DNA of 64,000 nt, taken from positions 62,001 through 126,000 of the forward strand of contig JBJXGE010000004.1 in the NCBI GenBank assembly GCA_046154185.1. Reading direction: 5' to 3'. Within the stretch, counting starts at the first letter, position 1. Each line of letters opens with the position of its first letter. The notes beneath the pieces were generated by a model, which was not told the DNA's origin, ran no database searches, and saw only the letters and a program-made list of their open reading frames with translations. Source of the DNA: JBJXGE01 sp046154185 (GTDB taxonomy: Bacteria; Planctomycetota; UBA8108; UBA1146; JAJFFE01). Position numbers and translations under genes: made by a program. Positions 9,052 through 18,033 of this stretch are shown in pieces.

Positions 9052-10508
9052 TGTTGAGAATCTGGCAACCCCGGCACCGGCGACTCAAGGTCGGCCTCAA
9101 CGTTGCGTTGCAGATTGTGTGTGTGATCTGGTTGCTGTTGGTGCTCAATGTCTTCGCGTTTCGCCATTCGTGGCGCACCGACTTGACTCAAGATCAACGC
9201 TACGATTTGCCGGCGGATCTGCGTTCGCGCCTGACGAGTCTCGATCACGCGATCGAAGTCGTCGTGCCATTCCACTTCACCAAGAGCCAGTTACTTGAGC
9301 TGCAGGTGTTCGGACGCGCGTTGCGGATTCTGACTGAGCTGGAGCAGGTGCAGCCGGGAGGACCATTTCGAGTTGCCGAGCGCCTTGATGTGAATCAGGA
9401 GCGGGAGCGCTGGGACGAAGTGAAGCGTCGCTACAATATTGAACGATTCAATCGCATCTATTTGTTGTACCAGGATCGACGCGAAGAGCTGTCGGTCGAC
9501 GACTTGGCGCGCTTGCCGGCCAAGTCCGAGCGTTCGCCGCAGGCTTCGCTGAGTGGTCCACAATACGAAGACCGCGTGGTGACTGCATTGACCGCGGCGA
9601 TCTACCGATTACTCAGCGGCGAGCAGATTCGCATCGCGTTTAGCCAAGGGCACGGCGAGCCGCCCCCCGAAATACTCGCAGCGCTGACGACGACCTTGTC
9701 GAGTCGCGCCTACGCCGTGGAGTCGCTCGACTTGCGCCGAGCCGAAAGAGTTCCGGACGGCATTCGCGCGCTCGCCCTGGTTTGTGTCGGCGTGACGTCT
9801 GCGCGCTTCGAACCTTTCGAGCGCAACGGTCAACTTGCCATCGAGGACTTCCTGCGCCGAGGCGGCAGTGTCTTGATGTTTTTGCCGCCGCAGGGCCCTA
9901 GTGGGCTCGAAGTTCAACTCGCCGGAGCCGGAATTCGCGCGCTGCCGGGGATTGTTTGTAGTGATGATCCCGCGCCGGGCGGTCGTTCGGATTCGAAGTT
10001 TCTCTACGTATCCGATGTCAGTGACCGACATCCGGCCGGTCGCGGCGTGGCACGTCCCGATTTTCGCGCCGAGATTCTGCAGACTCGGGCATTGGAAGTC
10101 ACCGCGCCGGCGGACGCACTGCTCCTGTCGCCAGCCGAGAGTTGGCTCGAGCGTGACTTGCGGCGTTTTCAGCGTGACGCGGATGATCCGACCGGCGCGT
10201 TCTGTGTCGTTGCGGCGAGTGAAGTGAAGCTCGGCGCCGCGGCGACCGCGAGATTCGTCGTGGTCGGTTCCGCATTCGCCGCCACGGATTCGTATTTTCA
10301 CGGCGGGTTGCGCGAGTTGCTGCTCAATGGCGTTTACTGGCTGACTGATCGCGAAGTGCCATCGGCGTCGCCGACCGCGCCTCGCAAGACCGCGCGGGTC
10401 GCGCTCGATCCGCGAACCGATCGCGCCGTGTTCTGGACGGTCGTCATCGTGCTACCCGCGTGCGCCGCACTCGCTGGCCTCGCGGCATTTGTGATGCGGA
10501 GGCGCTAA
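9051..10508 (+). CDS. GldG-like ABC auxiliary protein
   Basis: About 485 aa: an N-terminal membrane helix (IVCVIWLLLVLNVFAF, ~25-40), a long extracytoplasmic region with the DUF-type periplasmic fold of GldG/IFT52-like proteins (LIMF-type strand seen as GSVLMFLPP), and a C-terminal membrane helix (VVIVLPACAALAGLAAF) ending in MRRR. GldG proteins partner with the GldA/GldF exporter. Three candidate starts lie close together (GTG 9045, GTG 9048, ATG 9051) behind GGAGG at 9035-9039; ATG is reported. An upstream in-frame extension overlapping the permease is rejected. The next gene begins at the base after its stop. Confidence 0.85.
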   Translation: MLRIWQPRHRRLKVGLNVALQIVCVIWLLLVLNVFAFRHSWRTDLTQDQRYDLPADLRSRLTSLDHAIEVVVPFHFTKSQLLELQVFGRALRILTELEQVQPGGPFRVAERLDVNQERERWDEVKRRYNIERFNRIYLLYQDRREELSVDDLARLPAKSERSPQASLSGPQYEDRVVTALTAAIYRLLSGEQIRIAFSQGHGEPPPEILAALTTTLSSRAYAVESLDLRRAERVPDGIRALALVCVGVTSARFEPFERNGQLAIEDFLRRGGSVLMFLPPQGPSGLEVQLAGAGIRALPGIVCSDDPAPGGRSDSKFLYVSDVSDRHPAGRGVARPDFRAEILQTRALEVTAPADALLLSPAESWLERDLRRFQRDADDPTGAFCVVAASEVKLGAAATARFVVVGSAFAATDSYFHGGLRELLLNGVYWLTDREVPSASPTAPRKTARVALDPRTDRAVFWTVVIVLPACAALAGLAAFVMRRR

Positions 10509-12308
10509 GTGTCGCTTCGCACGACCTTGATACTGTTGCTCCTGTGCGCGTTGACGACCTATTGGGTCGAGACGCGTGAGGCGGGCCGTCGCGCGTACTA
10601 TCGCTTCGGCGCCGATCAGCCGTACGGCGGCTTGTCTGCGGACTTCTTCCAGCGAATCACGGTGCGACGAGGTGAGCATCGCATCGTGCTCGAGTCGCGA
10701 GATAGTGGCTGGCGACTCACCGAACCCGTCGACTATGGAACGCACTGGCCAACTGTCGAGCACTTGTTGCGAACGCTGCAGCAGCTGCGAATTCGCGCCG
10801 AAATCAGCGCTGAGCATGTGCGCCACGGCTTCACGGAGCAGAGCCTGCGCGTCGAGTTTGAGGATCGCCAGAATCACCGCTATGAGCTCACGTTTGGCAA
10901 CGATGTCGACCAAGTCGACAAGCCGCTCGTCTACCTTCGCTACGACGCGAAACTCGGCGCTTGTGACCGCGAGGTGCGCGATCTACTTCAGAGTCTGACC
11001 GTCAACATGTTGCGAGACGACACGCTCTGTGACATCCCACCCGCGCGCGCGGTGGCGTTCGAGCTGCGGCGAGCCGGAAGCGATCCCCTCGAATTCAACC
11101 GCGAGCCGGATGGTCGGTGGTCGGCCCGAAGTCCCTTTGTCGGCGACGCGGCGGCGGCGGAGATTGTGCACATGATCTCGATTATCAACGCTTGGAGTGT
11201 TGCCGAATTTGTGCGGGATGATGTTTATCCGGGAACCGCGGCTGCTGCGGCGTTCGGTCTCGAGCAACCCGCGGCCGAACTTGTCGTCAGCGAGCGCGGC
11301 GGTCGACAAGTTCGGCTCTGGATCGGCGCCGCTGCGCCCGCGGATGAGAAGGGGCGAAATTGCGTGTACGTCGCGTGGCCGGATCGAACCCAAGTCGTGT
11401 CGGTTCTCGCCGAGCCGCTTGTACTTTTCGAGAAGCCCGCAGATTACTACCGGAGTCGTCAGTGGATTGATCTCGCCGAGCCGGAAGTCACCGAACTCAC
11501 GATTCAGAATCACCACGGGAACAGCGTCGTGACGTTGTCGACCAAGGGAGTCGCCGACCTCCGGTTCGGCGCCGACTCGACCCGCTACGCGGTCGAACCC
11601 CAACTCTTGCGCGATCTCACCGAAGCGTTGCGCGCCACGCGCCTCACGCACTTCGCCGGCAAACTCGAGGATCTCCGGCAGCATGGATTCGATCAGCCGC
11701 TGCGCGTCGTGCTGAAAACCGCGGGCGGACGCAGCGAGTCCGCTTCGATCGGCGACCTGAGCAGCGAGGGAAACAACTCGTACCATGTCCTGAATGATCG
11801 GTGGGATTATTCCGGCCTCGCATCACTGCCCTACTACGAGTTGTTGAGTGATTCGCCTTATAGCCTGCGAGCCTTGCGCGTCATCGATGATCGCTTGTTG
11901 TCAGTGGCGACGCTCCGTATGTCAACGCCCGAAGGGCGCCTGATCACCTTCGATCGGGAAGAAACGGGTTGGCGCCGGCGGACGCGAACCAATGCGCAGT
12001 TGCCCATCGATCCACTCAACCCGCTGACGACCGCCCTCGGCAATCTCGTACCCGAGGAATGGCGTGCCGCCGAGACGCTCACTGAAATTCCAGGTCCCGA
12101 TTTTCACGAGCTTCAAGTTGAGCTTTCCCTGCCGGGGAGTGATAGGCCGGAATCAGTGTTTTGGATCGGCCAGCGCGGCCCCGACGGAACTCGATGGGTC
12201 CGAGATGGCGATCGCGGTTGGGTGTTCAAACTCGCGGCGGAGTCCGACGAACCCTCGGCATTCAATTACGAGCGCGTGCGGGAGTACCTCAACAATCTGA
12301 CCGACTGA
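10509..12308 (+). CDS. DUF4340 domain protein, Gld-operon partner
   Basis: 599 aa starting at GTG with GGAGG six bases upstream, immediately after the GldG-like stop codon. One N-terminal membrane anchor (TTLILLLLCALTTYW) precedes a large extracytoplasmic region with at least two repeats of the DUF4340 pattern (a strand pair around LESRDSGWRLTEPV near residue 60, and DREETGWRRRTR near 480). DUF4340 proteins typically follow GldG-like genes and are thought to belong to the same envelope complex; a biochemical function is not established. Membrane topology suggests an assembly partner on the outer face of the cytoplasmic membrane. Confidence 0.85.
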   Translation: MSLRTTLILLLLCALTTYWVETREAGRRAYYRFGADQPYGGLSADFFQRITVRRGEHRIVLESRDSGWRLTEPVDYGTHWPTVEHLLRTLQQLRIRAEISAEHVRHGFTEQSLRVEFEDRQNHRYELTFGNDVDQVDKPLVYLRYDAKLGACDREVRDLLQSLTVNMLRDDTLCDIPPARAVAFELRRAGSDPLEFNREPDGRWSARSPFVGDAAAAEIVHMISIINAWSVAEFVRDDVYPGTAAAAAFGLEQPAAELVVSERGGRQVRLWIGAAAPADEKGRNCVYVAWPDRTQVVSVLAEPLVLFEKPADYYRSRQWIDLAEPEVTELTIQNHHGNSVVTLSTKGVADLRFGADSTRYAVEPQLLRDLTEALRATRLTHFAGKLEDLRQHGFDQPLRVVLKTAGGRSESASIGDLSSEGNNSYHVLNDRWDYSGLASLPYYELLSDSPYSLRALRVIDDRLLSVATLRMSTPEGRLITFDREETGWRRRTRTNAQLPIDPLNPLTTALGNLVPEEWRAAETLTEIPGPDFHELQVELSLPGSDRPESVFWIGQRGPDGTRWVRDGDRGWVFKLAAESDEPSAFNYERVREYLNNLTD

Positions 12309-12347
12309 GACTCGGCGACAATACGGGCAAGACGAAGGGCGCGAGAC

Positions 12348-12629
12348 GTGCACGGCATCAGTTGCGACCGCTGCGGCGACTCCTTGTTGATCGAAGATTC
12401 GATCCGTTACGTGCTCAAGATCGAGCTTTTCGCCGCATACGATCCGCTCGAAATCACCCGCGATGATTTACGCCAGGATCTCGACGCCGCGTATCAGCGG
12501 ATTTTGGCGCAAATCGCCGACTCGGACTCGACGTCGCTCGACGAAACGGTTCACGCGCAACGAAAATTCGATCTGTGCGTGCGCTGTCGCGCGGCTTATC
12601 TCGCCGATCCGTTCGGTCGCGGCAGTTGA
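12348..12629 (+). CDS. Small zinc-ribbon protein of unknown function
   Basis: 93 aa with one CxxC pair at each end (CDRCG at 6-10 and CVRCR at 77-81) around an acidic helical middle; the four cysteines could bind one zinc ion. GTG start with AAGGG eight bases upstream. It follows the DUF4340 gene by 39 bases and may be cotranscribed. No signal peptide or membrane segment. It could be a small regulatory or adaptor protein; no function is assigned. Confidence 0.75.
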   Translation: MHGISCDRCGDSLLIEDSIRYVLKIELFAAYDPLEITRDDLRQDLDAAYQRILAQIADSDSTSLDETVHAQRKFDLCVRCRAAYLADPFGRGS

Positions 12630-12734
12630 GTTTCGACCGGATGGAATGTGTCGCTGAATGCGTTCGAGCATGAGTAACGAAAGCCCGCCCGCGCCGCGTC
12701 ATTCCTGATCTTTTGCGAGGACCGTCGGCGAAAT

Positions 12735-13715
12735 CTACTTGGCCGCGGCGGGCTGCGCGCTGGACTCTCTGCGTCTCGACGTCCACTCGACGAAGTGGCC
12801 CGCTGCATAAGCAAGGTCGGTCGCGAGACGAATCCACTGCCCGCGTACGAACGCGCGCGCGAGCCGCAGCGGAAAACGGAGGACTCGGGTCGTAAACGAA
12901 ACCCTGGCGGGGAAGTCGTTGCCGCCAAAACCGTCAGTGAGATTGAAGATTCGTTCTGGATACCGGCGCTGCGCGAACGCGCTGCCGCGGCCATTGCGAA
13001 AGTACATGCGGAGCAACGCGACGAAACTGTCTGGTAGCGGATGGCAAACATAACAGTGCGGTGCAATGACGACTCGCTGCCCCGCCTGTCGGACTTTGTG
13101 CCGCAGTAATGGGTCGAGTCCTCGAATCAACTCTTCATCTTCGCCGCCGATTCGAAGGAAGTCACAGCGGCGCATGGCTAAACACGGGTGTTGCACCATG
13201 TCGGAGTCGGTCAGCGTTTCCACGACGGGAAACAGCCGACGCGGAATCTGGCGACTTGCGACGCGTTGCAGCCAACTCGCGCCGGGTGGCACGACGGTGC
13301 TCGCACCGACCATGCCGACCTCCGCATGACGTTCCAGCACGCCGTGCAGAATCTCGAGCAGCCACGGCGTCCCGATCACGGTGTCGTCGTCCATGGTCGC
13401 TATTTGGGGGGCGCGAGCGACCTGGACCGCGCGATTGATGGCCCGGCCCTGTCGACGATCGCCTATGACTAGCAGCAGCTCGAAGCTCGGCAGCGATTGA
13501 TCACCGAGCGCGCGAATCAGCTGAGCGAGCAATCCCCGACGTTCGCCGTCGAGCGTCGGCACGATGACACTCATGAGCGGCGGTCTCGCTGCGTCGCCAT
13601 AGCCGATCCGCTCGATGCGCGGTTCGGTGTCGAGGTTCGCAGCGACAGGAGTTTTCAATTTCGGCTCGGAAACTGCGGGTGCGGAGGGCGCTAACACGAT
13701 TGCTGCTACTTCCAA
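12735..13715 (-). CDS. Family 2 glycosyltransferase
   Basis: Up to 326 aa. From residue ~48 the GT-A fold begins (MSVIVPTLDGERRGLL), followed by the nucleotide-sugar region (LLVIGDRRQGRAINRAV) and the metal-binding DxD motif in TMDDDTVIG, all features of inverting GT2 enzymes. A probable acceptor-site loop (FLRIGGEDEELI) follows. No transmembrane helix is evident, although amphipathic segments near residues 260-300 may sit on the membrane. The N-terminus is uncertain: the longest frame starts at TTG 13715 without a ribosome binding site, and ATG at 13574 would begin exactly at the domain. It is a lone gene, divergent from the next one; the sugar and acceptor are unknown. Confidence 0.85.
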   Translation of the reverse strand: MEVAAIVLAPSAPAVSEPKLKTPVAANLDTEPRIERIGYGDAARPPLMSVIVPTLDGERRGLLAQLIRALGDQSLPSFELLLVIGDRRQGRAINRAVQVARAPQIATMDDDTVIGTPWLLEILHGVLERHAEVGMVGASTVVPPGASWLQRVASRQIPRRLFPVVETLTDSDMVQHPCLAMRRCDFLRIGGEDEELIRGLDPLLRHKVRQAGQRVVIAPHCYVCHPLPDSFVALLRMYFRNGRGSAFAQRRYPERIFNLTDGFGGNDFPARVSFTTRVLRFPLRLARAFVRGQWIRLATDLAYAAGHFVEWTSRRRESSAQPAAAK

Positions 13716-13846
13716 TCACTGCGGGACGATGACACCGTCGATACCACCGGGGAGCGCTTCCAATATCGGCGGACCCTCGCAACGGCTTGACTTGTTTCCC
13801 GTCGCCTTCTTGCCAAGAATAGCCTCGTCCATTCGAAAGCAGGCCG

Positions 13847-15265
13847 ATGCACAAGCTTCTCGTGTTCCTGGCAGTCCTGGCGATGCTGGCCATCGTCGTA
13901 TACGAGTTCCGGCCGAACATGGTGAAGGACGATTCGACGGAAGCCGCCCGTCCCGTGGCATCGCCGCCGGCTCCGCGCATCGTTCCGAGCCCAAGTCCTC
14001 CCGCGGCGCTACCTACTGTCAAGATGCCGGTGGTTGAGCCCGAAGTCGCGAGCGACGCGACGGCGACCGCCGAGTCGACGTCGAAAGCGCCGCTTCTCTC
14101 GATCTACGGCGCCTTGCATCTCGCGCGCCTCGCGGTCGCCGACCAACTTCAATTGACGCTCAAGACGAGAACTGCGGAACGACCGATTTGGACCGATAGC
14201 CATGGCGAGTTCACTTTCGTGGTCCCAGCGGACGATTTACCTTTCGAATTACGCGGGAGCGACGGCGAGTTGGTCTACGACTACTCGAACTATCGTGCGG
14301 ATCGAGTGCCGCGGTACGTCAACTTAAACTTGCTCGCGGACACCGTGGAGGGATTGTTGAAGCCAAGGCGCGTGATCGTGGAACGGTTCGACGGCGATGC
14401 CTACCGAATCGTTGTGTATGGCGGCTGCGGTCTCGCGATTGACTCGTTGGTCTCGACTTATTTGTTGAGCGGCGACCGGACCGTCGGCGCGACGAGCAAG
14501 CCGTGGAGCGCGGACCACCTGTTCGGAGAAATCGTCCTCTCGGATTGCTCGCTCCATAGCGGAAAATACGCGGTCCTTGTGACGTGGAAGGTGAGTTCGG
14601 CGACGACGGAGCAAATCAACGCGGTGGAGGCGTCGCTCCCGAAGCCGCTTCCCCTCGAGTTGCAGGCGCGTCGGCTCGTGTATATCGGGCGCCCCGCCGA
14701 TGAGAAGGTGGAAGTACAACGTATCACCGCCTACGTGCGCGGGGTCTTGCTAGAAGCGCAGGCGGCGCGCGATATGTTGCTGGGCCTGGGCTGGGAATTG
14801 CGTGAGAAGTCAAAGCCGGGTGCTCGCAATCCGCTCGACCCGGCCCGCAAAGAGAACGTTGGGCGGCTCGAGCTGCTGGAGAAGTATCCACCGTTTCGGT
14901 TTCTCAAGGGAATTGTCTCCGGCCAAAGCATCGACCTCGAGCGTTGGCGCCAGCTCATCGACAAGGACTTGCCGGCGCGCTGGGAGCCGTTCATAGATGT
15001 CGAGAACATTCCGTTCCCAGTCAAATACCCGCTACTGACCGCGCAAGTGCCGTTGCTCTTTCAACACCTCAACAAGCTTTCTCATCTCGAGTCGCGACTC
15101 ATCTACGAGGAACTCGGGCAGCAACCGCATCGGCATGACTTTGTCGACGGCGATTGGGACCTCACCACGGAGCGCCGCGAGACGTTGCGCCGCGTCGATG
15201 ATTGTTATCAATCGATTCGCGAAGCCGTCGGAATCGAGCGCACCAGCGGCGCCGCGCCGAAATAG
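13847..15265 (+). CDS. Membrane-anchored protein of unknown function
   Basis: 472 aa. A very hydrophobic N-terminus (LLVFLAVLAMLAIVVY, residues 4-19) forms a membrane anchor; residues ~35-85 are a Pro/Ala/Ser-rich linker. The rest is soluble: a beta-rich region (~90-300) with alternating hydrophobic strands, similar in style to carboxypeptidase-regulatory/Ig-like folds, and a charged helical C-terminal part (~300-472). I recognise no catalytic motif. ATG start with AGG nearby, divergent from the glycosyltransferase and convergent with the following - strand gene. Confidence 0.75.
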   Translation: MHKLLVFLAVLAMLAIVVYEFRPNMVKDDSTEAARPVASPPAPRIVPSPSPPAALPTVKMPVVEPEVASDATATAESTSKAPLLSIYGALHLARLAVADQLQLTLKTRTAERPIWTDSHGEFTFVVPADDLPFELRGSDGELVYDYSNYRADRVPRYVNLNLLADTVEGLLKPRRVIVERFDGDAYRIVVYGGCGLAIDSLVSTYLLSGDRTVGATSKPWSADHLFGEIVLSDCSLHSGKYAVLVTWKVSSATTEQINAVEASLPKPLPLELQARRLVYIGRPADEKVEVQRITAYVRGVLLEAQAARDMLLGLGWELREKSKPGARNPLDPARKENVGRLELLEKYPPFRFLKGIVSGQSIDLERWRQLIDKDLPARWEPFIDVENIPFPVKYPLLTAQVPLLFQHLNKLSHLESRLIYEELGQQPHRHDFVDGDWDLTTERRETLRRVDDCYQSIREAVGIERTSGAAPK

Positions 15266-15410
15266 CGGTGCGCTGAGCGCCTGCTGGCTGGCCCGCTGAT
15301 TTGCTTCCCGTCCAAGAATCGGCGCCCCGCCAGCCTCGCACCTAGGGCGTGATCGCCCTTCGCACCGGTACCCTTGGAAGTCCGAAGCGACACACTCCTA
15401 GAGAATCTGA

Positions 15411-16322
15411 CTAGCGGGGGCGCTTGTCGCCCGGCTTCGCACCCGGTTCGGACTGCGGCGGAGTGGGAGGCGTGAGCGGTGGTGATGGCGCCACCTTTGG
15501 AACCGTGACAATCTCCAGGCGATCTTGCTGATACTTGTGGAGCTGACCGTCTTCGCGCAGCCAAAGAGTCGCTTGAAAGAATCGACAGTCGACACTCCAT
15601 TTCCACAGCGGGCCGGCATCCGTCTTCACCAATTCACCGCGCTTGAAATCAAAGTCGACCACATCGCTTAAGTGCGGTCGCGCGAGTTGGAGGTGGCACG
15701 AGCCCTTCGCGTGCAAGACGGCGGCGAGTAGCGGCCAATGCTCGAAGGCCTGATCACCCCAGATCAAAAACTCGGAAGGGAGCGAGACGACGTCTTCCCG
15801 CACGAGTTTTTTCTCGCCGTCGAAGACACGGGTCCGCATCGTCTCTTTGGTGAACGCTGCCTCGAGTCGCCTTACGGCTTCGTAGCTCGGTCCAGATGTG
15901 GTCGCACCTTTCGACGTCACTTGATACGACTTCGGACTGCCGTTCGAGAGGTCGAACACGGTGGTGCCTTGATGGCTCAGGCGGCTGCCGTCTCTTTCAA
16001 ATCGCCACGCGGACTCCATGACAAGTTCCCGCTCAGACTTACTTTCGCCCGCCGGCGCGCGCAGCGTCACGGTGATATCCGTTCGTCCGACTTCCACGCC
16101 TTCAAGGATCCACGCGAAACTGTACGCTCCGGGACTTGGCGCCACAAATTTCGCTCCACCCGCGCGTGGCGTCGGTTCTTCGACCTCGGGGGGCGCCGCG
16201 CGACCGGGTTGTGAATCAGTGGCGTAGGTCCACACCTCGTTTGACACCAGCGCAAGAGCGGCACAACCCAATATCAGACTCGCCCGCACCGAGCGGAATT
16301 TCGTTTGGAACAACTTCGTCAC
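15411..16322 (-). CDS. Exported protein of unknown function
   Basis: 303 aa with a signal sequence or anchor (ASLILGCAALALVSNEVW, ~14-31), a short Pro-rich linker, a beta-rich soluble domain (~55-270) and a Pro/Lys-rich tail. The middle contains repeated strand pairs of the kind seen in periplasmic beta-sandwich proteins (RVFDGEKKLVREDV). GTG start at 16322. A weak promoter-like pair (TTGACA at 16386-16381, 17-base spacer, CAACAT at 16363-16358, minus strand) lies upstream. No family assigned. Confidence 0.7.
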   Translation of the reverse strand: MTKLFQTKFRSVRASLILGCAALALVSNEVWTYATDSQPGRAAPPEVEEPTPRAGGAKFVAPSPGAYSFAWILEGVEVGRTDITVTLRAPAGESKSERELVMESAWRFERDGSRLSHQGTTVFDLSNGSPKSYQVTSKGATTSGPSYEAVRRLEAAFTKETMRTRVFDGEKKLVREDVVSLPSEFLIWGDQAFEHWPLLAAVLHAKGSCHLQLARPHLSDVVDFDFKRGELVKTDAGPLWKWSVDCRFFQATLWLREDGQLHKYQQDRLEIVTVPKVAPSPPLTPPTPPQSEPGAKPGDKRPR

Positions 16323-16885
16323 CTTCTACGTCTTTGAATGTGTTCGAGGGCGCCGCGATGTTGCCGCGCGAATGGATGACTGTCAAACATCGTGCGTTTT
16401 GCGGCGTAACGGACGGTGCGAGGCGATTGGAATTCCATCGGTTTCACGGAATCGGTTGGTCGAATTCCCTGCCACCGTACGTTTTGTGCGAACCAATTTG
16501 AGGTTTTTGTGCCCTGAATTCGGTGAGGCTTGCCCGCGGACCTGCGCCGCCGCGTCTCAGTTTGGAGTTTGTTGACACCCCGATACGTCGTGCGTTGACA
16601 ACGATAACGATCTACGGGTGCAAAGGTTGCCGAGTGCGAGTTGTTCGGCGGACGGCCGCGAAGCTGACGCGGGCGCATTCAGGGGCGAGCCCGCGCCGGT
16701 TCTGGTCCGACAGTTGCAACACGTGGCGCTGTTCGGCGCCCAGGATTCGCTCGACGAGCACTGATCGTCAGAACAACTTTGGGCGAAGGACATAGGGTGC
16801 GGCGGGGTTTGATTCGTGATCGCTGTGTGTGCAGTCGCGAAATCCGTCAGAAGAGATTTGCACTCGATACCAGGGAGGTTGACCC
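16323..16885. other. Divergent intergenic region, no gene seen
   Basis: 563 bases between a - strand exported-protein gene and a + strand coiled-coil gene. Frames present lack start signals and protein character. TTGACA occurs on the + strand at about 16569 and 16596 without good -10 partners; the minus-strand TTGACA/CAACAT pair is the best candidate for the leftward gene. The unusual length for this compact genome suggests regulatory content. Confidence 0.45.
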
Positions 16886-17920
16886 ATGGCGCGCGAGTTA
16901 TCGATGGTCCGTCGGCTTGAGAAAATCGAGAAGGAACTCGGTTATTGCCAGATCAAGATTGAGCGCGAACAGCGACTTCGGCTTCAGCTGCAGTTCTTGA
17001 AAATGCAGAAAAGCGCGATCGAAGAGTTGTTGCCGCGCTTCGCGGTCGACAAAGAAAGCCCCAAAGCCCGCGAAGCGGATCAACACGGCAATCGGCTCGC
17101 CGGTATTCCGCTCGCAGATGCGGCGCACCAGATCACTCGCAATCGACAAAGCCCGGTTGTCGATCGATTGCGCCGGGCGTTCCGCGCGGCGGGTGCGTCC
17201 CAGGTTCTTGCTGAGGAACTGGCGTTGATCACGCGCGAGATCGAGAGTGCCGAGGAACGTATTCGCTCATTCGCCGTGTTCCGCGCCAAGTGGGCGGGGC
17301 TCACGAAAGAGCGCGACTCGGCGCTCAGCACATTCACGATGGATCATTCTCACGTCATCTCCGCCATGTCGGAGCGCTTCGAGAAAACTGAAGAGACGTG
17401 GAATACTCTGACCGAAGATTTGATGAACTGCGAACAGGCGATCTACCACAACAACTTTGCACTCGACTACCTGCGTTCCGCTCGCACTTTCGTGCTCGCT
17501 GCGCGCAGCCAGTTTTCGTTGGACTCTTGGTTGCGCGAAGGCTATTTGCTTGATCTCTTCAAGCACTCGGCCGCCGGCAGAGCTAAAGAGATGGTGGAAG
17601 GCGCGAATCGCAATCTGCGCTCAGCGTTGTGCGAACTCATTTGTCTCGACAATATCACGATTCAGCCGCTTGATTTCGAAGACCTGCTCTTCCCATTCCT
17701 TGACGCGCTGTTTGAAGACTTGTTTTTGGCCGGCCGTTTTGGCGTTTCTAGTCGACTTCTCGAAGCGCGCATCGCTCGACTCGAGCGGTTACACCGCGAA
17801 CTCGATAGTTTGCGCGAGACGCTCATGACGCAACAAATCGATGAAGAGCGTCAGCGCGTGCGTCTGTTCAACCAAATCGGCAGCGAGCGGCGGAAGTTGC
17901 CGGCGTTGGCGAAGCGCTGA
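16886..17920 (+). CDS. Coiled-coil protein of unknown function
   Basis: 344 aa, almost entirely helical and highly charged, with heptad-like patterns at residues 5-50 (RRLEKIEKELGYCQIKIE), 100-170 and 295-335; no membrane segment, signal peptide or cysteine pair. The central part (LDSWLREGYLLDLFKHSAAGRAKEMVEGA) is less charged and may form a globular helical bundle. The start is well supported by GGGAGG seven bases before ATG 16886. It ends in a very strong terminator and faces another coiled-coil gene on the opposite strand. A cytoskeletal or scaffold role is possible but unproven. Confidence 0.78.
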   Translation: MARELSMVRRLEKIEKELGYCQIKIEREQRLRLQLQFLKMQKSAIEELLPRFAVDKESPKAREADQHGNRLAGIPLADAAHQITRNRQSPVVDRLRRAFRAAGASQVLAEELALITREIESAEERIRSFAVFRAKWAGLTKERDSALSTFTMDHSHVISAMSERFEKTEETWNTLTEDLMNCEQAIYHNNFALDYLRSARTFVLAARSQFSLDSWLREGYLLDLFKHSAAGRAKEMVEGANRNLRSALCELICLDNITIQPLDFEDLLFPFLDALFEDLFLAGRFGVSSRLLEARIARLERLHRELDSLRETLMTQQIDEERQRVRLFNQIGSERRKLPALAKR

Positions 17921-17941
17921 GTGTGACGACGGGCCATGCCT

Positions 17942-17993
17942 CGCTAGTCCGAGAATAGGCGCTGCGCGCTTATTCTCGGACTAGCGTTTTTTT
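17942..17993 (+). terminator. Strong Rho-independent terminator
   Basis: A perfect 16-bp stem, CGCTAGTCCGAGAATA (17942-17957) with its complement at 17971-17986, closes a GC-rich loop and is followed by TTTTTTT. It terminates the + strand coiled-coil gene. On the minus strand no T-run follows, so it is not a good terminator for the converging gene. Confidence 0.95.
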
Positions 17994-18033
17994 AGGGGTG
18001 TTGCTCCAACAGCCCCTCGCGCCACTCATTCAG

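Noticed and set aside
15344..15359. AGGGCG-TGAT-CGCCCT hairpin in the convergent gap
   Set aside because: Only a 6-bp stem and no T-run; not strong enough to call a terminator.
16558..16620. TTGACA motifs in the 16.3-16.9 kb gap
   Set aside because: No suitable -10 at 16-18 bases for the + strand copies; not reported as promoters.
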